From contig JTDE01000109.1 in assembly GCA_014338405.1 (NCBI GenBank), positions 152,386 to 216,385 on the forward strand: DNA of 64,000 bases, given 5' to 3'. Below, piece after piece: positions 25,701 to 38,174 of this stretch. The translations under genes and the position numbers were made by a program. This DNA comes from Paragonimus skrjabini miyazakii. Its lineage: Eukaryota; Platyhelminthes; Trematoda; Plagiorchiida; Troglotrematidae. The notes beneath the pieces are model-generated. The model made no database searches, had not been told where the DNA came from, and saw only the letters and a list, made by a program, of their open reading frames with translations. The stretch's first letter is position 1, and every line of letters starts with the position of its first letter.

Positions 25701-26765
25701 GATGAAACGAAACACCATTGATATTCATAAACATACTGTTCCGGATCTCTCAAATAACCATTTCTTCCGTCATAGACCAGCACGGAATAGAAGACATATG
25801 CATGCTTTCCGTAAACAGAACATGACGATCAAGAATTATTACTGTACTACAGGGCAAATAATATTTTGAGAAGTTTAACAGATACTGTGGGATACACGAT
25901 TAACCACTGTGAACAACCTAATCACAAAAGAACACGGAACCACCTATCGATATTTAGAACATTCGAAAATAAATAATGGACTCATAAAACTCGCTTTTCA
26001 CCCGTAGTACTAGTTACACGTAACCAAGACAACATGTTTATGCGGAATATTGTTACGGAACATCGGTCTATTATGGTAACACAGACAGAAAACAGAAAAG
26101 GAATTTAAAACAATGAGGAGGGTTGAAGCTCTTCAATCGGCATTTAAAATCTCACAAAAGCCAAAGTATTTCAGACAAATGTGGGAAAGACGTACGAATA
26201 TTCAATAACAAGGTAGAGCTGAGGAATGCATATCATCATTTAGATGTAACGAGCTGTACGCTTGTAGAACTCGGCATCCGGCTCTCATTGACGCCTTCTG
26301 TAACAAACATATACTGAACAGGCATGCGGACAAAAACAGCTGTGGGAACGAATCTACAGCAAAGACACACGACCGTTGATCATCAGACCATTAATCTGCA
26401 ATGGGTCTGCAGAAAATGTCCCACTGGCTGGGATAAACAACCGTTTCAGTCGCCAACAATTGTAAATAGAATGCCAATGGGACACATATTTTGGTATTTT
26501 CCACTCGGATTAATGATGAAAACTTTATTTTCCGGGATAAAATTGTTTTAGTTTATGTAATCCATCTATTCAGACATTAGCTTCAATATTAACTTTCAGA
26601 TACTTGGATTGGTTAGCACGAAGCCTGGACGTGAACTCCATACAAAACCTATAAACATCACATGAAGATTATAAAGTGATGGATGAAGGTTTAATCCTAA
26701 GAGGTAGCTAAGAAAGACAAGAACAGAGCAATATTGATTAACAAGGATAAGCCTCTAAGAATCAA
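22728..26765 (+). other. Intron 1 sequence, nothing recognised
   Basis: The longest frame, 22746-23081 plus (111 codons), shows no known motif and begins beside the palindrome. I could not support it as an exon. Nothing else recognised. Confidence 0.45.
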
Positions 26766-26840
26766 TTTCATAGATCAACTGGTAGGGCAGTTGATATGCT
26801 TGGGCATGTTGTTTCCGTTACTGATTCTTTTGACTTTACG
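26766..26840 (+). mobile_element. Decayed tRNA-like element related to 9033-9112
   Basis: TAGATCAACTGGTAGGGCAG aligns to box A of the 9.07-kb element (TAGCTCAGTTGGTAGAGCAC), and GCTTGGGCATGTTGTTTCCG aligns to its unusual middle (GTTTGGGCATAGTGTTTCTG). The shared odd middle shows that both are copies of one repeat rather than independent tRNA relics. Box B is degraded. Confidence 0.45.
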
Positions 26841-29098
26841 GTTGTGGTACATTTACGCTCAAGCCTTTAAAATCCGTGTTGTCCACTTTATGTGTTAATC
26901 GATTAACAGGTCATCTTGTGAAGTATTATCATGAAAGTGAACATTACTGTTCGACTGAGCACCCGATGATCGTTGGTTGTATTTGCGTTCCTAGGTAGAC
27001 GAGCTATCAGTGATGGCGCACAATTTGTCAGACTAATGACGAAAAACTTGCTCGTTTCTAGGTTGAATCTAAGGGAAGCTCAGCGGCGTGTGTTCTCACA
27101 GAAACAAGGGACTAATGCACTTCGTGGTTATCTCGTTACGGCACCATGTGCTTGTTAGTAACAATCACACTACACCTCTGAACCGACCTGACTACTTCAC
27201 TTTTCCCGTAGTGGGCGGTACGGAAACGACTAAGAGCACGAAGTCAGGTTTTACTAGTATCACGAACAACTCGGTTAGCTCGAGCGTGATTTAATTTACC
27301 AAACTAGTACCGGTTCATTCCTCATCGAATTGATAAGGAACAAGGACAAGTGATATGGTTTTGGAATGTAGACTGTAAGAAAATTGGGGAAATGGCCAGA
27401 CAGATGGGTAATACAAACGTTAAACCCTCCGTAGTCAGAGTAGCTTAACGATATGCTGACGACCTGAGGTTTGTGGACTGGAGAGTAGGTAACGGTTGAT
27501 GTTGGGCACTTAAACTACAAATGCTTTAATCAATTTTTTCACCTTGACGACTACAGTATTTTGTTCCTGCTGTTGCTATTTCTCGCAGTTCTGTTGCTGC
27601 CGGGTACAATGTAATTGACCGTGGTAACAATGACGATGTACAAGACCTTCTTCGGGTTATGGATAGATGGTGTACGGTTTTTGAACACATCCTACTACTC
27701 CAATTAATAATTTAATCAACTTAGGTAAGCACTACTGGAGTCCAGTATGTTGGCAGAAAAGTGCCAGAAAAAAACATAACACATCGGGCTCTGAAGGGTG
27801 GAAACAGCGAAGCCCTTTAGTACATCCAGTGTAAATATACCCTGCTCGTACAGACAGTACGAATGTTCATGAAAGCAAAACCAACAACAGGAACTTATTA
27901 AAACACACAACTAACGTGCATAGCAGGCATAAGCACACCCACAAACAACGCACTCTTTGGTTACCCATATATAGTCCGCTACCTAGTGAACTAGAGATAA
28001 TACTTTAGTTTTACCTGTTTACGTTGCGATCGATTTAAGCAACGAGGAGTTAGAGCAAGATAACCTGTTCCGGATATCGTCGGTCCATAATGGTCGCATA
28101 ACTTCATATGATAATGTCGGCTACTTTGTTGCAAACTTGTGCAGGTGTCCAGGTCATTTCATAACATTGGTCGATTCATTCAGTCTAAATCCTGCGAAAT
28201 ACCTTTGAATTAACTGACACCAGATAACTCAAAAGAATAAGAAACAGTAGATGTTTCTGTGCGTCTCTGAATGGTTCGCTCAAGGATCTGGTATCGGACA
28301 AAACAAGAGTACATTAAGAGGTTCCTAAACAGTGTACTTATAAGCGGCGGTCCAAATACGTAACAGTATTAAACAGCAAAACCTTACCCATTCCAAAACA
28401 AACCAATACTGACTGCATTCATTTTCGCTCAAACCTGAACAATATTCAGATTGTACTGCCCAATTAATTGAACTATGCAGGATCTGAGCTACTTTAAGTG
28501 AAAACTCACGATTATACGAAATAATGCATTCGGCACGGGTCATCTGGATAACCAATAAAGGGAAACACGTAGAAGTCGGAAGGAAGAGCTGTTCACTGTT
28601 CAGGTCATATCTGAGCCAGGTAAGGGATACCACTTGTCCTCGATCACTATTTTTTTTAAAATAAAACAATACGGTGCCAAACATATCTCTATCAGTCAAA
28701 CTTTATTTGGATGTATGAAAGGCTAAATAAAATTAGACACATTTGCTTCGTTGTTCTCAAACTTAGTGAGGCTTTGTTTGTTTACTTGAGTACTTTCTTT
28801 CATATTGACCAGTAAGTAATAACGTTCGCTGTATACCATATTTTCATATTCTGTATGAGTTATTACGAGTTTCTTTCGGTAGCTCAGTGTGTACTGATAT
28901 TTAGAGGATAAAATTAAACTTTTAAATGTTATATTTTCTTTGTGAATTCCGAAGGATAGAAACTTAGCAACGGTCCATTTGAAGAAGCTCAACTTTGTCT
29001 AAGGCTAACCATATCAGCGCTAGGTATTGTAAGAGATTTTAATGGATTGAAAGTGAACACCACACAGAACCGACCATCTTCCTTGCCCTTTTATATAC
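26841..29098 (+). other. Intron 1 sequence, nothing recognised
   Basis: Several 60-125 codon frames (for example 28325-28699 minus) with random composition. No supportable feature. Confidence 0.45.
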
Positions 29099-29305
29099 TT
29101 TTCACACAGATTGAATATCACCCACAGCTGATCGCAGCTGTCGCATTCCCATAGACTTTCCAGTCGGTCTTTCTCGAAAACAAGAAGCACTGGACTCGAG
29201 TTTCGCTCTCATTAGAGCTCGTCAGTAGTGCACATCCTTGCTCCAGCCCAGCCAGGAATGCGACGGCTGCGATCAACTGTGCGTGATATTCAATCTGTAT
29301 GAAAA
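29099..29305 (-). mobile_element. Fold-back element: head-to-head ribozyme-SINE copies
   Basis: The 51-bp arms 29099-29149 and 29255-29305 are inverted repeats with 4 mismatches. Both arms are the 3' tail of the ribozyme SINE (GCGATCA...GTGGGTGAT). On the minus strand, one copy starts just 5' of the hammerhead ribozyme (29233) and runs through ribozyme and body to the tail at 29099. The other arm is an oppositely oriented tail-only piece. The element is thus a 5'-truncated SINE joined head to head to an even shorter inverted one, and the whole 207 bp could fold into one hairpin. The ribozyme itself is intact. No target-site duplication was evident. Confidence 0.75.
29187..29233 (-). ncRNA. 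Type I hammerhead ribozyme, intact core
   Basis: On the minus strand: stem I strand GTGCACTA, core CTGACGA, stem II GCTCT-AATG-AGAGC, GAAA, stem III CTC/GAG, then UC, with cleavage expected between 29193 and 29192, followed by CAGTGC. GCACT pairs with AGTGC in stem I; the first stem I pair is A-C. All conserved core bases are present. The very short stem III resembles the Schistosoma SM-alpha ribozyme. Such minimal stems usually self-cleave poorly as monomers and better as dimers. Confidence 0.85.
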
Positions 29306-31436
29306 CCAAAATCTCCTGTTACTTATTAATACACTTTTCAGTCAGCCCCCTTAGAAAAATAATAGACAAAGTCTGTTTTTGTCAGAGTTAATCAGCAGTG
29401 CCATGCCGGGGTTTAAACTGCTATCACGTTTTCTCATACGGCAGCCGTCCTGATCTTTGTGCCAATGACATCAAGTTAAGCAAGATTGAATTGTCACATT
29501 TAAACTCGCATTCACATTCAATTTTGATTATTGAACAAACACTTTATTCTGGTGAAAGTGAACTTTGGGAATTCTGTAACTTCCATATTCACCATCTACT
29601 GTTAACTTCCGATGAAACAGGAACTGCTGATTTAGAGACACTTGCATAAAAGCGATTATTGAGCAAAAGCGTTTTGCCATAGGGTGAAAATAAACGGAAA
29701 ATTTCTAACCATTTTACCGGTGTTCTCTTGAAGAGACTGTGCTCATCACTGCGGCATTGACTACATATAAGACAAGTTCAAATTATATCTACTCACTCAC
29801 ATGCATTACGTATTGAGCAAAGGTCAGGTTATAAGACCTTCTTGAAAAGAAACACAGTTACTGACTGTTGTTACTGCGAATAATACTCGTGAGATAAGTA
29901 GCTACCAGTTTTTCCGACATCCTTGATTTGATTGCAAATTACTAATGAACAGCTAGAAATGTGTTTGAGCCCTATTTGCCTGTGAAATTCCATCCGTAGG
30001 TCAGTCCAACTAATTTGCCCAGAATGGGTGTGATACAAACACCAACGATTGTGGGCTTAAAGGAACGCATGTGATTTAGCTGGATTTCTTCTTTCACGTT
30101 CTGCCCTTTTTTTCTGAATGTTGAAACAAGTGCTTCATGGTAAAGTTTGATAAGCATCTCGTTTTATAAAGAAATCAGCATATTGGGTTTCACTGTATAT
30201 TTACACACACACTTTATGATGTTTCATCCCTATCTGACCGCATCTGTTGATGTGGTGAAGGCTGTGATACCAACAGAGAAGCATCGTAGTCAACTATGTT
30301 TTGGAATGATGCCAAACAGAAACTAAATTAATCTCCTAATAGAACCAATAACCTGTAATGAACATGAAGTTTCATTTTGTTCGTGGATGTTTCCTACACC
30401 TAGTATCTTTTCCGTGAGTCCAGGTAGTTGGTTGTGCCATGAATGTCGGTTTGATATTCCACCTTATCGGTCATAGCCGGTACAAACTGTGCATGAGAAG
30501 TACATAGTACAGAGTCGCCAGTCACTGTAGCAGTTTGTTCGCCGACATTTTTGCGCTTGAGCTGTTTAACATCGCTGTTATAGGACCTTTCGATAAGATC
30601 GACATATCTGTTTGCTTGAACAGCAGCCTAAGGTGCAACTGGCAATCACCTTGGCGGGTCAAAGAAACACATTCGGCTGTTATGGCGTATGCCCTTATTC
30701 AGCTATACGCATACACATGAACGCAAATGTATCGCCATGGGGATACAGTCCATATCGATCGGTTTCTTTTGGGGTTGTGCACCCGACAATTGCTTTGAGC
30801 GAGCGACCCTTTTAACGTGTGCACCCGTGTATGCATGTCTGTGTGGGAGTAGTGACGAATGGGTGGACCTAACGATTCCACGTGCACCTTGTAGTTCGTA
30901 TATACATGTGCACCTACACACACGCGTACCCACAAAAGACGTGCACATTACAGGATTAGACTGATTTTGGTTAGGGGAAAAGGTTTGCATGTTAGTCGAG
31001 AAGTACTGACATGCGCGTATGCGGATAACTAACGCACGCACTCGGAGGAGGGTGTCGACAACTATGATGTACGACTGTACTCTCGTGACCTCCGTAACTA
31101 TGTGCCCAAATGACCCAGACCTAGACGGACGGCGAATCAACAACGCCTAGGAGGTGGCAGTGCGAGTGGAAAAATTAAACACAATCACCACCGTCGCGGG
31201 CACACGCTACACATCCTTGTCACGTAAGTGACTCAAGCAAAATCCGATTTTTTGTTCAGTTGCTCACTAACTCTCTGAACATGTTCATTCTAAGTGATAA
31301 CCCGCTTGATGGGCTTCCTTACCCATACACAACGTGATTTTATGGAACATGCAATCAGACCAAGGTACACGATCGATCAAAAATTGCACTTTCGGAACTG
31401 TTTATCTTTTACTGTTTCCCTCAATTTTTCGTCTAG
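29306..31436 (+). other. Intron 1, last part, up to the acceptor at 31435-31436
   Basis: No gene supported. At 30680-31200 the base composition changes: more G+C and many CA/TG alternations, with overlapping open frames on both strands that look like composition artefacts. A pyrimidine-rich tract ending TTTTTCGTCTAG precedes the next exon. Confidence 0.5.
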
Positions 31437-32043
31437 AATCATCAACAGCAGTCAGCCAGTCAAAGTCAGCGATGTGTGTTTAATGGTGACTTGTACACAT
31501 CAGCAATCGAATCCAAAGGAATCTCAGTCACGAACGGTAATCCTAAAACTGCGGCAAGATACGAAGAACCACGAAACAACAAAAGCAATCATACAGTTAC
31601 GTCAACATTTTTCCTACGCGAATCGGTGATTAGCCGAGACACAAAGAACCGTTCAGTAGGGGGTAGCTTATCGTGTGGACAACCGAGTCCTTCGTCTACT
31701 GCAGAAGATTCCGTGGCCAGCGCGATATCACCCAACGGATTCCGGGTCGAGCACCGTCCACAGCATCACTCTTACTGGTTGCATCAATCAGAGCTTGCAT
31801 TATCAACAAATAGGGCTGATTTACCGGTTGCACTATTGAATGGAACTGACCACCCCAGATCGGAAAAACGTGTAGCAAGTGTGGCCGGTCTGGAGACGGA
31901 ACCACAAGGTGTACATCCAAACAGCAGTTTGTCTAAGTTAGATCGAAACCACAATCCATCCTACTATTCTACAACAAACATGATCTACCCGAATCATCAA
32001 AGTAAAAATGATCCGGAGGACTATTATAATACATTCGCTACGG
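31437..32043 (+). CDS. Proposed large internal exon of an unrecognised host gene
   Basis: 607 bases open from the acceptor (pyrimidine tract and TAG at 31434-31436) to a consensus donor GTGAGT at 32044-32049. It starts on a full codon (N-H-Q-Q-Q-S-A-S-Q) and ends one base into a codon, so it joins in phase to the exon at 59987. The roughly 202 residues are hydrophilic and rich in Ser, Asn, Thr, Gln and His, with no hydrophobic segment; examples are VFNGDLYTSAIESKGIS, GQPSPSSTAEDSVAS and NPSYYSTTNMIYPN. It reads like an intrinsically disordered region, perhaps a regulatory tail, but I do not recognise the family. The open length plus good splice sites make it the best-supported host coding sequence in the window. 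Confidence 0.75.
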
Positions 32044-34559
32044 GTGAGTCTAACAACTTTGTTGTTGAAAGAAGCTCGAATATTTTTACTGTTAAAAGTT
32101 GAACATCATTTATGGCTGCTTGCATGTTTCATAATTCAACGAAGTGTCCGATAAGTTTACTTAAAATAACAGCATTACACTCAGATTTTCCTATTGATAT
32201 GATTCAGTAGGAATGCTTATATTCAACAGCAACGAAACAGGGTATAAGACGACTACGTCACGTAGTGTTCCGTTAACTTTACACTAAACATGATCAGTTG
32301 GTTGTATCAAAACGTACAGCTGAATTATCAAAAGAAACAGACCAAACTGTTTAGGCATTTCAAACGAGGTACCGACGTTCGTGATGCTCAATTGAACTAG
32401 TTTTCGACGACACACGCAATGTCTAACTTTGTGTGGCATGCTAACCTCGGTATTAATTCAAGAGAGTTACTGAAACGCGTAATAATTAGTTTACATATAA
32501 AGTCCAGCTAGAATGATATTTTCAGGTTTTGTCAATAATTTGCTGGTTTATACTTTATATCGGGAAAATTAGGGAAGGACAATTTCAATGGCTAAAATGT
32601 TCTCGATAATATTAAAAAACAGATGAAATTGATCTACTCCTCTGAATTAACCGAAGCGTTAAGGAATTGCATACTGTGTCAAAGTAATCGATATACTTTT
32701 ATAATCCCGTGACTTTTATTCTACGGTATGTAGTGATTTGTAATTGTGTCTGAATATGAAAAATCGTTTTCAGTTGCATAGAAATGTATATTTAATAAAT
32801 TTACCTTGAAAAGATCCGATTTATACAATTCCTTTCGAAGTGGGTGAACACGTTTGTTTGGGCGTTTAGCAACCTGGAAACATGAAGTATCAACGTCGGA
32901 TATAAGGAGATATTTACAATAAGTAGTAAAATCCGGTTGAAACTCACATATCTTAATAGTAGAGATAAACAGAAGAATAATCCACACAAAATTCATTCAA
33001 TTTTGGAAGGTACGACAGTATGTACAAAGTTGATATTACGCCAGTAATCAGACGTGAAACTATTTCATTGTGAACGTTGAGGAAGCAGAATTAATAGAGC
33101 TGCTAAACGGAAAGACGATAATGTACGTTCTGTCATGAAATTAAGCCGTCACGAAAGTCCCCAAGATACTCGATTGGATGAAGTGACAGTTTTGTACTAT
33201 GTGAATCTTCTTAAAATGTTTGGCACGTTTGACTTCTTGTGGAAATCAACGTGGTTAAACCAAAAATCAATAGCATTCAAAACCAACACAGTGGCATACA
33301 CAATGTACGATTACTCGGCAAAATTCACTGGGAGGTAAATGAAAATTTTTGGTTGATGTCACACTTCCGGAAAATAAAATCGGGTCATTTGTAGCCCATT
33401 TAAACTTTTCACCCACTCATACTTCAACAAAGTGGAGACAGTTCACTAGGTCACGAACTATCAATAACGGTCATGAATCTTATGGAAAATTTGACGAACG
33501 GTATCAAATGAGAAACTTCCTGCGGTACATTTTTGTGGCTAATGCAAGAACACGACGACCGAGTTTTTGTACAAATGGATCTAATTAAGGAATAACAAGA
33601 GAATACCAAGACTGGTTGCATACAATTAAATGTTTTACCAAAATCTGGTGAGAGATGTGGGGCTATGTTAAGAAAACGCACAACAAAATGCATGGCTTTT
33701 ACGGGATAGACACTTTACTGAAATGTGTGTACACATTTTAAAGCGACGAAAAACAAGAAGGCCAACGAAGTGTTCACAGGAAATGCCACTGCCACGGAAG
33801 AGGATCTAGCATAAATCACAAAGGAAAATTATTGTTAAAGCATATTTCAATCGAAGGATCACAAAAGCATCGATAAGTCTATCAACCAGACGGTGGGGGG
33901 TACGCAGGGAATTTGAACGCCCAATACAAAATGGGAGTTCTTAGACGTCGGGAAAATTTCAGTAAAATAAAGCAATCGTGTCACGTCAATAATCAAAATA
34001 ATCCTCAGGCAATCAACAGAAAGAACTGGGAGTAAGGCTTTATTATTTGCACGAACAGCTTAGCACACATTAGAAAGACCCTAATATCGGTTCCGTTTTG
34101 TAAACGAAAGCAAAATGTGAACAGATTCGAATATGCGACCGAGGTCCACTAGATACTCATACCTAATGAGAGGCAACAAAGTCAAAACTAGGCACGTATT
34201 TCCGGTAAAATTTTACCGTTTAGCATTTAGACTTTTTAAACTGTTTATTATGGCTCTGGTTTGCATTGTTTACTAAAACCGAGTTCTATTTTAGTCACTT
34301 ACTGTCCGGCATATTTAGACACTGTAAAAAATTCATGCTATTTTTTGACAATAACAACAACTCTGGTAAGAACAAGGACTAATGAAGATAACAACCTTAA
34401 TGGGTTTGAGAGTGCGTTTCTGTAAATAAATCAGTATAAATTTAGATGCACAGAAATTTGCACGGAATCGGATTCTAGTTGTATGCAGATACGCACGAAT
34501 AATTCTCAGCTGTTTGAAATGCCTCTATGCAGTGTTCCAGTACCGTCAGAAAGAAGTTG
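32044..34559 (+). other. Intron 2, first part: nothing recognised
   Basis: Begins with the donor GTGAGT. No further gene or repeat supported; the pair of frames at 33135-33588 plus has no recognisable domain. Confidence 0.45.
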
Positions 34560-36015
34560 ATAACTCGACCTTTTCATGTCATTGCGCAAAATTAGAAGAC
34601 GGACACTAATAGATGCCAGCATTTTGTATTCCCTTTTGGGTACTAAATAACAATAAACAGAACTATGTGAAAAACTGGTGGGTTTGGGGTGAAGAAATAA
34701 AAAAGCAGGTGAGGTGGAGAACAGCATAAAACTAACTGTTCCATGGGAGTCCATAGCTTAAATGCAATTGTTTTTTTTTTGAGGCGCCCGATTCCCACCT
34801 CTCCAGGGAAACGCGGACTACTGTGGAGTGTCATGAATCTGAGTGGTTACTCGAGATTGATCCAACTACCAGTGGCCAACATATGACTGTCGATAAATGA
34901 AGCTGGATGTCTGTGTGGTTGCTGGACGAAGGAGTAGACTGTGAAGTCATTCTGAACCCGTTTTTGCGAATGTTTCTTCATATTACAGTTCAGGCACCTA
35001 TACATTCTGTCAACGTGAATTTCGCAGCAGTTACACACAAAGTGATGAATACACTGTATGTTTTCATCAATGAATTGCTCCCAATTTTATCAAAGGTCAT
35101 GGTAGCTTTCCAGTTCGATCGAACACCAAGCATCGTTAGCTCTCTTAATCGATGTAGCAATACGTCATGTGGTTTGAAGCAAAATATTTTTACCCTTGAA
35201 TGGTAGTTCGGAGTAGACATCTTTTTCCGCAGACGTAAAATCTTTGCCTACCGCTATGTGTTGGTAGCTGTTTCTACTGAAAACTCTCAGCGGATATTAA
35301 TTATCCTGCAAATTAGTCGTTAGTAATCGGAGTTTGTCGGCTAAGCATTCTAAGGAAATAACAGGTCTAGCACACGTAAACAACGTTCTGTCTGATGCTC
35401 ACTTATCCTCCATCGATGCACACATTTTAAATCGAATCTACTGACTAGTAAAAGATGGCTCCCGGTACAAACGCCTGTTTGTTAATCTATCATCCCTGCG
35501 ACTAATGAGGATATCTAGAAAGGACAGACACTAGGTCACAGGTAACTATCAAATTAGCATGACAGGTTTTCAGCCGTTTCACCATCTTATCGCTTATTTG
35601 CTAGGATTGTGTAAACATGAAGATGTCCTTATACCGTCTGTATTACAGCAACACAAAAATTCCTCTAGGAATTCGTCATTCTGTCATCAATATAAAAATT
35701 CGGTAAGCACGGGTCCAAAAGGGCTCCATAAGGCAACTTCATTTATTTGTTGATGGGGCTTATCCCGAAAAACAAATTGTATCCCGTGTGTGGTAATGGA
35801 GGCAGCTTCAGTAGACCCGTGGGAATTGTTATATCAAAGCTTTCAGACCTAATCATAAGAAATATGGATTCTATCGTCTCATACTAAATTAACGACCACC
35901 GACCATGTGGCTTTCTGTTTGAGTAACTTTGTCCAGTTCTTCAACCAAACAAATTAAGTCTTTGATAGTGTGTGATAAATGTCCGTTTTGTTGACGTTAT
36001 AACTTGTAAAAAACA
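34560..36015 (-). pseudogene. PLE RT + GIY-YIG element, strongly decayed (copy E)
   Basis: Base-level alignment to copy C on the minus strand: 35740-36015 to the RT motif A/B region, 35220-35400 to the RT-endonuclease linker (TCTCAGCGGATA, CGTAAACAACGTTCTG). Then CIHHFVCNCCEIHVDRMYRC, MKKHSQKRVQNDFTV and SHMLAT correspond to the GIY-YIG region of C. The C-terminal part, YCYLVPKREYKMLAS, matches YSYLILKR-stop-YEMLAS of C and shows the original Glu codon. Many frameshifts. An extra segment of about 176 bp (34696-34871) separates the last two blocks. Confidence 0.85.
34696..34871 (-). mobile_element. Putative insertion inside PLE copy E, with an A11-12 run
   Basis: Homology to copy C stops after GTTGGCCAC (34872-34880) and resumes at CTTCACCCC (about 34687-34695), whereas C has no extra sequence there. 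The extra bases contain a homopolymer (T on plus, 34769-34780) next to GAGGCGCCCGATTCCCACC. This could be a short retroposon with an A tail or a locally diverged segment. No target duplication found. Confidence 0.4.
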
Positions 36016-36761
36016 ATACTATCCTGAATGATTAGCAGAAAGCCATTGTATTACAAAGTCTTTCCACTTTCGCTACCTAACAACCAAGTAAATTACAAGA
36101 TTACAAAAACTGTGTAGGTTAACTTATTGGTATGACTGATGAGTATGATGAGCATGACTGACGAGTAATTAGCGTGGTCTTTAAAGCCGCATACAGGTAA
36201 GTTATCAATAATTTCGTACTGTTTGTTGGTGTATAGTGTAGAATTGTCCCCAGGGAAAAAGCCACTCCTACCAGCGTAAATTCCAAAAATGCTGTTCTTT
36301 TAACGAGACATTAGGTTTCTTAAATTCTTTCTGTAGATATGCGATGGATCAGAGGCCTGTCATAGGCAGTATGAACCATCTGCTTTTGTTTAAAGACGAT
36401 GATCACAGAAACGTTGTCAACTTACGTTCAACAATGACACAAATGGTTCTACAATATATAAGATACCGACAATTTTACAGGAAAACCGTGACAGTGATAA
36501 ATGTCACATATATGAAACATGCACCTTAATGAATCTTCAGTTCTTTGTGTAATAATAACCTGGAAAAGTGAATTAACGGAATATGCAATACCCTTTTGAA
36601 TTCTGCTATTAGGAAACCGTTGTTGTCAATTGATTCTTGCAATTTTGGTTCAACTATTAATAGAAAGATAGGCTCGCTTGTTTCATTTGAGATCTAAGTG
36701 AAAACAGTTGGTGTAATTTAACCAGCTTCTACGTGATTACGCTACTCATAGCTAAATGTGG
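36016..36761 (+). other. Intron 2 sequence, nothing recognised
   Basis: A CAG/GTAAGT-like donor near 36196-36204 lacks a defensible exon. ATGACTGATGAGTATGATGAGC (about 36130-36155) is a short cryptic repeat only. Confidence 0.4.
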
Positions 36762-36910
36762 TTCGGAGTTTAGATGTGAAGCAATTGGCGCAGTGATCAG
36801 CATTCTTGCTTGACGAACACAAAAACAAGATTTTATTCCTGGGCTTAGATACTACATTACAAACGAGCCTTGATTACCAAGCGAAACGTTCGATTAGTAT
36901 AGTTCCTGGG
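36762..36910 (+). mobile_element. Hammerhead-ribozyme SINE, old copy
   Basis: GTTCGGAGTTTAGATGTGAAGC aligns to the pre-box A segment, GGCGCAGTGATCAGCA (36787) is a well-kept box A region, GATTTTATTCCTGGGC (36829-36844) is a degraded box B, and a ribozyme remnant with GCGAAACG follows at 36881. The 3' body beyond about 36910 is not recognisable. Confidence 0.55.
36855..36903 (+). ncRNA. Decayed hammerhead ribozyme in SINE
   Basis: CAAACGA replaces CTGACGA. Stem II still has CTTG/CAAG complementarity (GCCTTGATTACCAAGC), followed by GAAACG and ATTAGTAT for GTCTAGTG. Core changes make activity unlikely. Confidence 0.4.
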
Positions 36911-37757
36911 GGAGGTATGAGCATTACGGCTTGAGCATTACTTACGTGTTTCACAAAAAAATGCGAAAAATGATCACGTGATTTTCCAGGTTATGCGTTT
37001 GGAAACGTGCATTTTTGGTTAGTGGCACTATTTGTGGCAAGGGCCTCACAATTTCGACAGTAGACTGCGAATTCTTGTTTAGAAAAAAATGCAATACTTA
37101 CGAGTTTTAACAGCGCGAGAACTAAATTTCAGGGCTAGATTTTATAGTGGCTCAGGGTTAAAGCATATTCGAAAGCTGCAATTCGATGTCAGTTGTGTTC
37201 ACGTCGCAACAGTTTCACTTCCCGAACTCTATCTGTTACTTATTGTTCAGGTTATTCGGAAGTCTGATGTATTAAATAAACAAGATTTATAATCGATGAT
37301 ATAGTCTTTTACGTGTTTAATTCCTGGTATGTACAATTACCCAATGAACACAGAAAAATTGCAAAGCAGCCGGCTTATCGCACAATTTATTGCACATATT
37401 CATATTTCTAGTGAAACTCAATCAATTACCAGTTAAAATAACCGTTTTGCTGTAAGGCATTCCGTATATTACATCTTGTTTCAGCAAACCCATGAGGCTA
37501 CATACTGTACTTAAGTAGAGTAGCTGTCCTTAGATGATGGAGGACCTATAATAAAGAATGACATCACAAGTTCGACTGGTAAGAAGGTGGAAAGCGTATT
37601 TTATTATGAAGAAGTAAGAACATTGTGCGTTATGTATGCTTCGCAACATAAAAAGGGGAAAGTTAAGGAACACTGATGAGCATTTACATTCCGTTTTACC
37701 GAAGACTCAAAAGGGTTGTTTAATTCGTAGTTCGGGTTGATGGTTTTGCTATCTGTA

Positions 37758-37982
37758 TGTTTGCCAAGCTTGGCATTTAGGTTGCAAACGTTCCATCGTC
37801 AAGTAAGGTGACACCATCAGTGAGTAAGTGTTTTAGCGCACAGTTTTCGATAAAGGCACACATCCATCGAACTTCACCAAACTTCACGTTCAAAAACTGT
37901 ACGCTAAAACACTTACGCACTGATGATGTCTCCTCGGTTGGTAATGGAACGTTTGCAACCTAAATGCCAAGCTTGGCGAACA
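37758..37982. mobile_element. Fold-back MITE with TA target duplication
   Basis: Terminal inverted repeats of about 85 bp start TGTTTGCCAAGCTTGGCA on the left and end as TGTTCGCCAAGCTTGGCA on the reverse strand on the right; they are interrupted by a diverged block near 37793-37806. TA dinucleotides at 37756-37757 and 37983-37984 flank the unit exactly, as for Tc1/mariner-type insertions. Total 225 bp with about 45 bp of non-repeated centre and no open frame. It is a non-autonomous DNA transposon candidate. No second copy or transposase is in the window, so superfamily assignment is tentative. Confidence 0.75.
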
Positions 37983-38174
37983 TAAAGTACCAAAAGGGTT
38001 ACTTTATCTTTCAAAAGTTGATGAGTGTTGACAAGGTCTCCATGACATTTAGAAACCATCTTTTCATATCCATCGTAAATGTGACCTCTCTAAAATCATA
38101 CAATTGTGATTGTGCCCGGCATATTAGCAAGGATTTTCTTACTTAATGATTTGAAACACCGAGTTCCCTTTAAC

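Noticed and set aside
30689..31143. Overlapping frames of 91 and 146 codons on opposite strands
   Set aside because: They arise in a CA/TG-biased patch; residues reflect the dinucleotide bias rather than a protein.
36196..36204. CAG/GTAAGT donor-like site
   Set aside because: No open exon of reasonable length with an acceptor upstream in matching phase.
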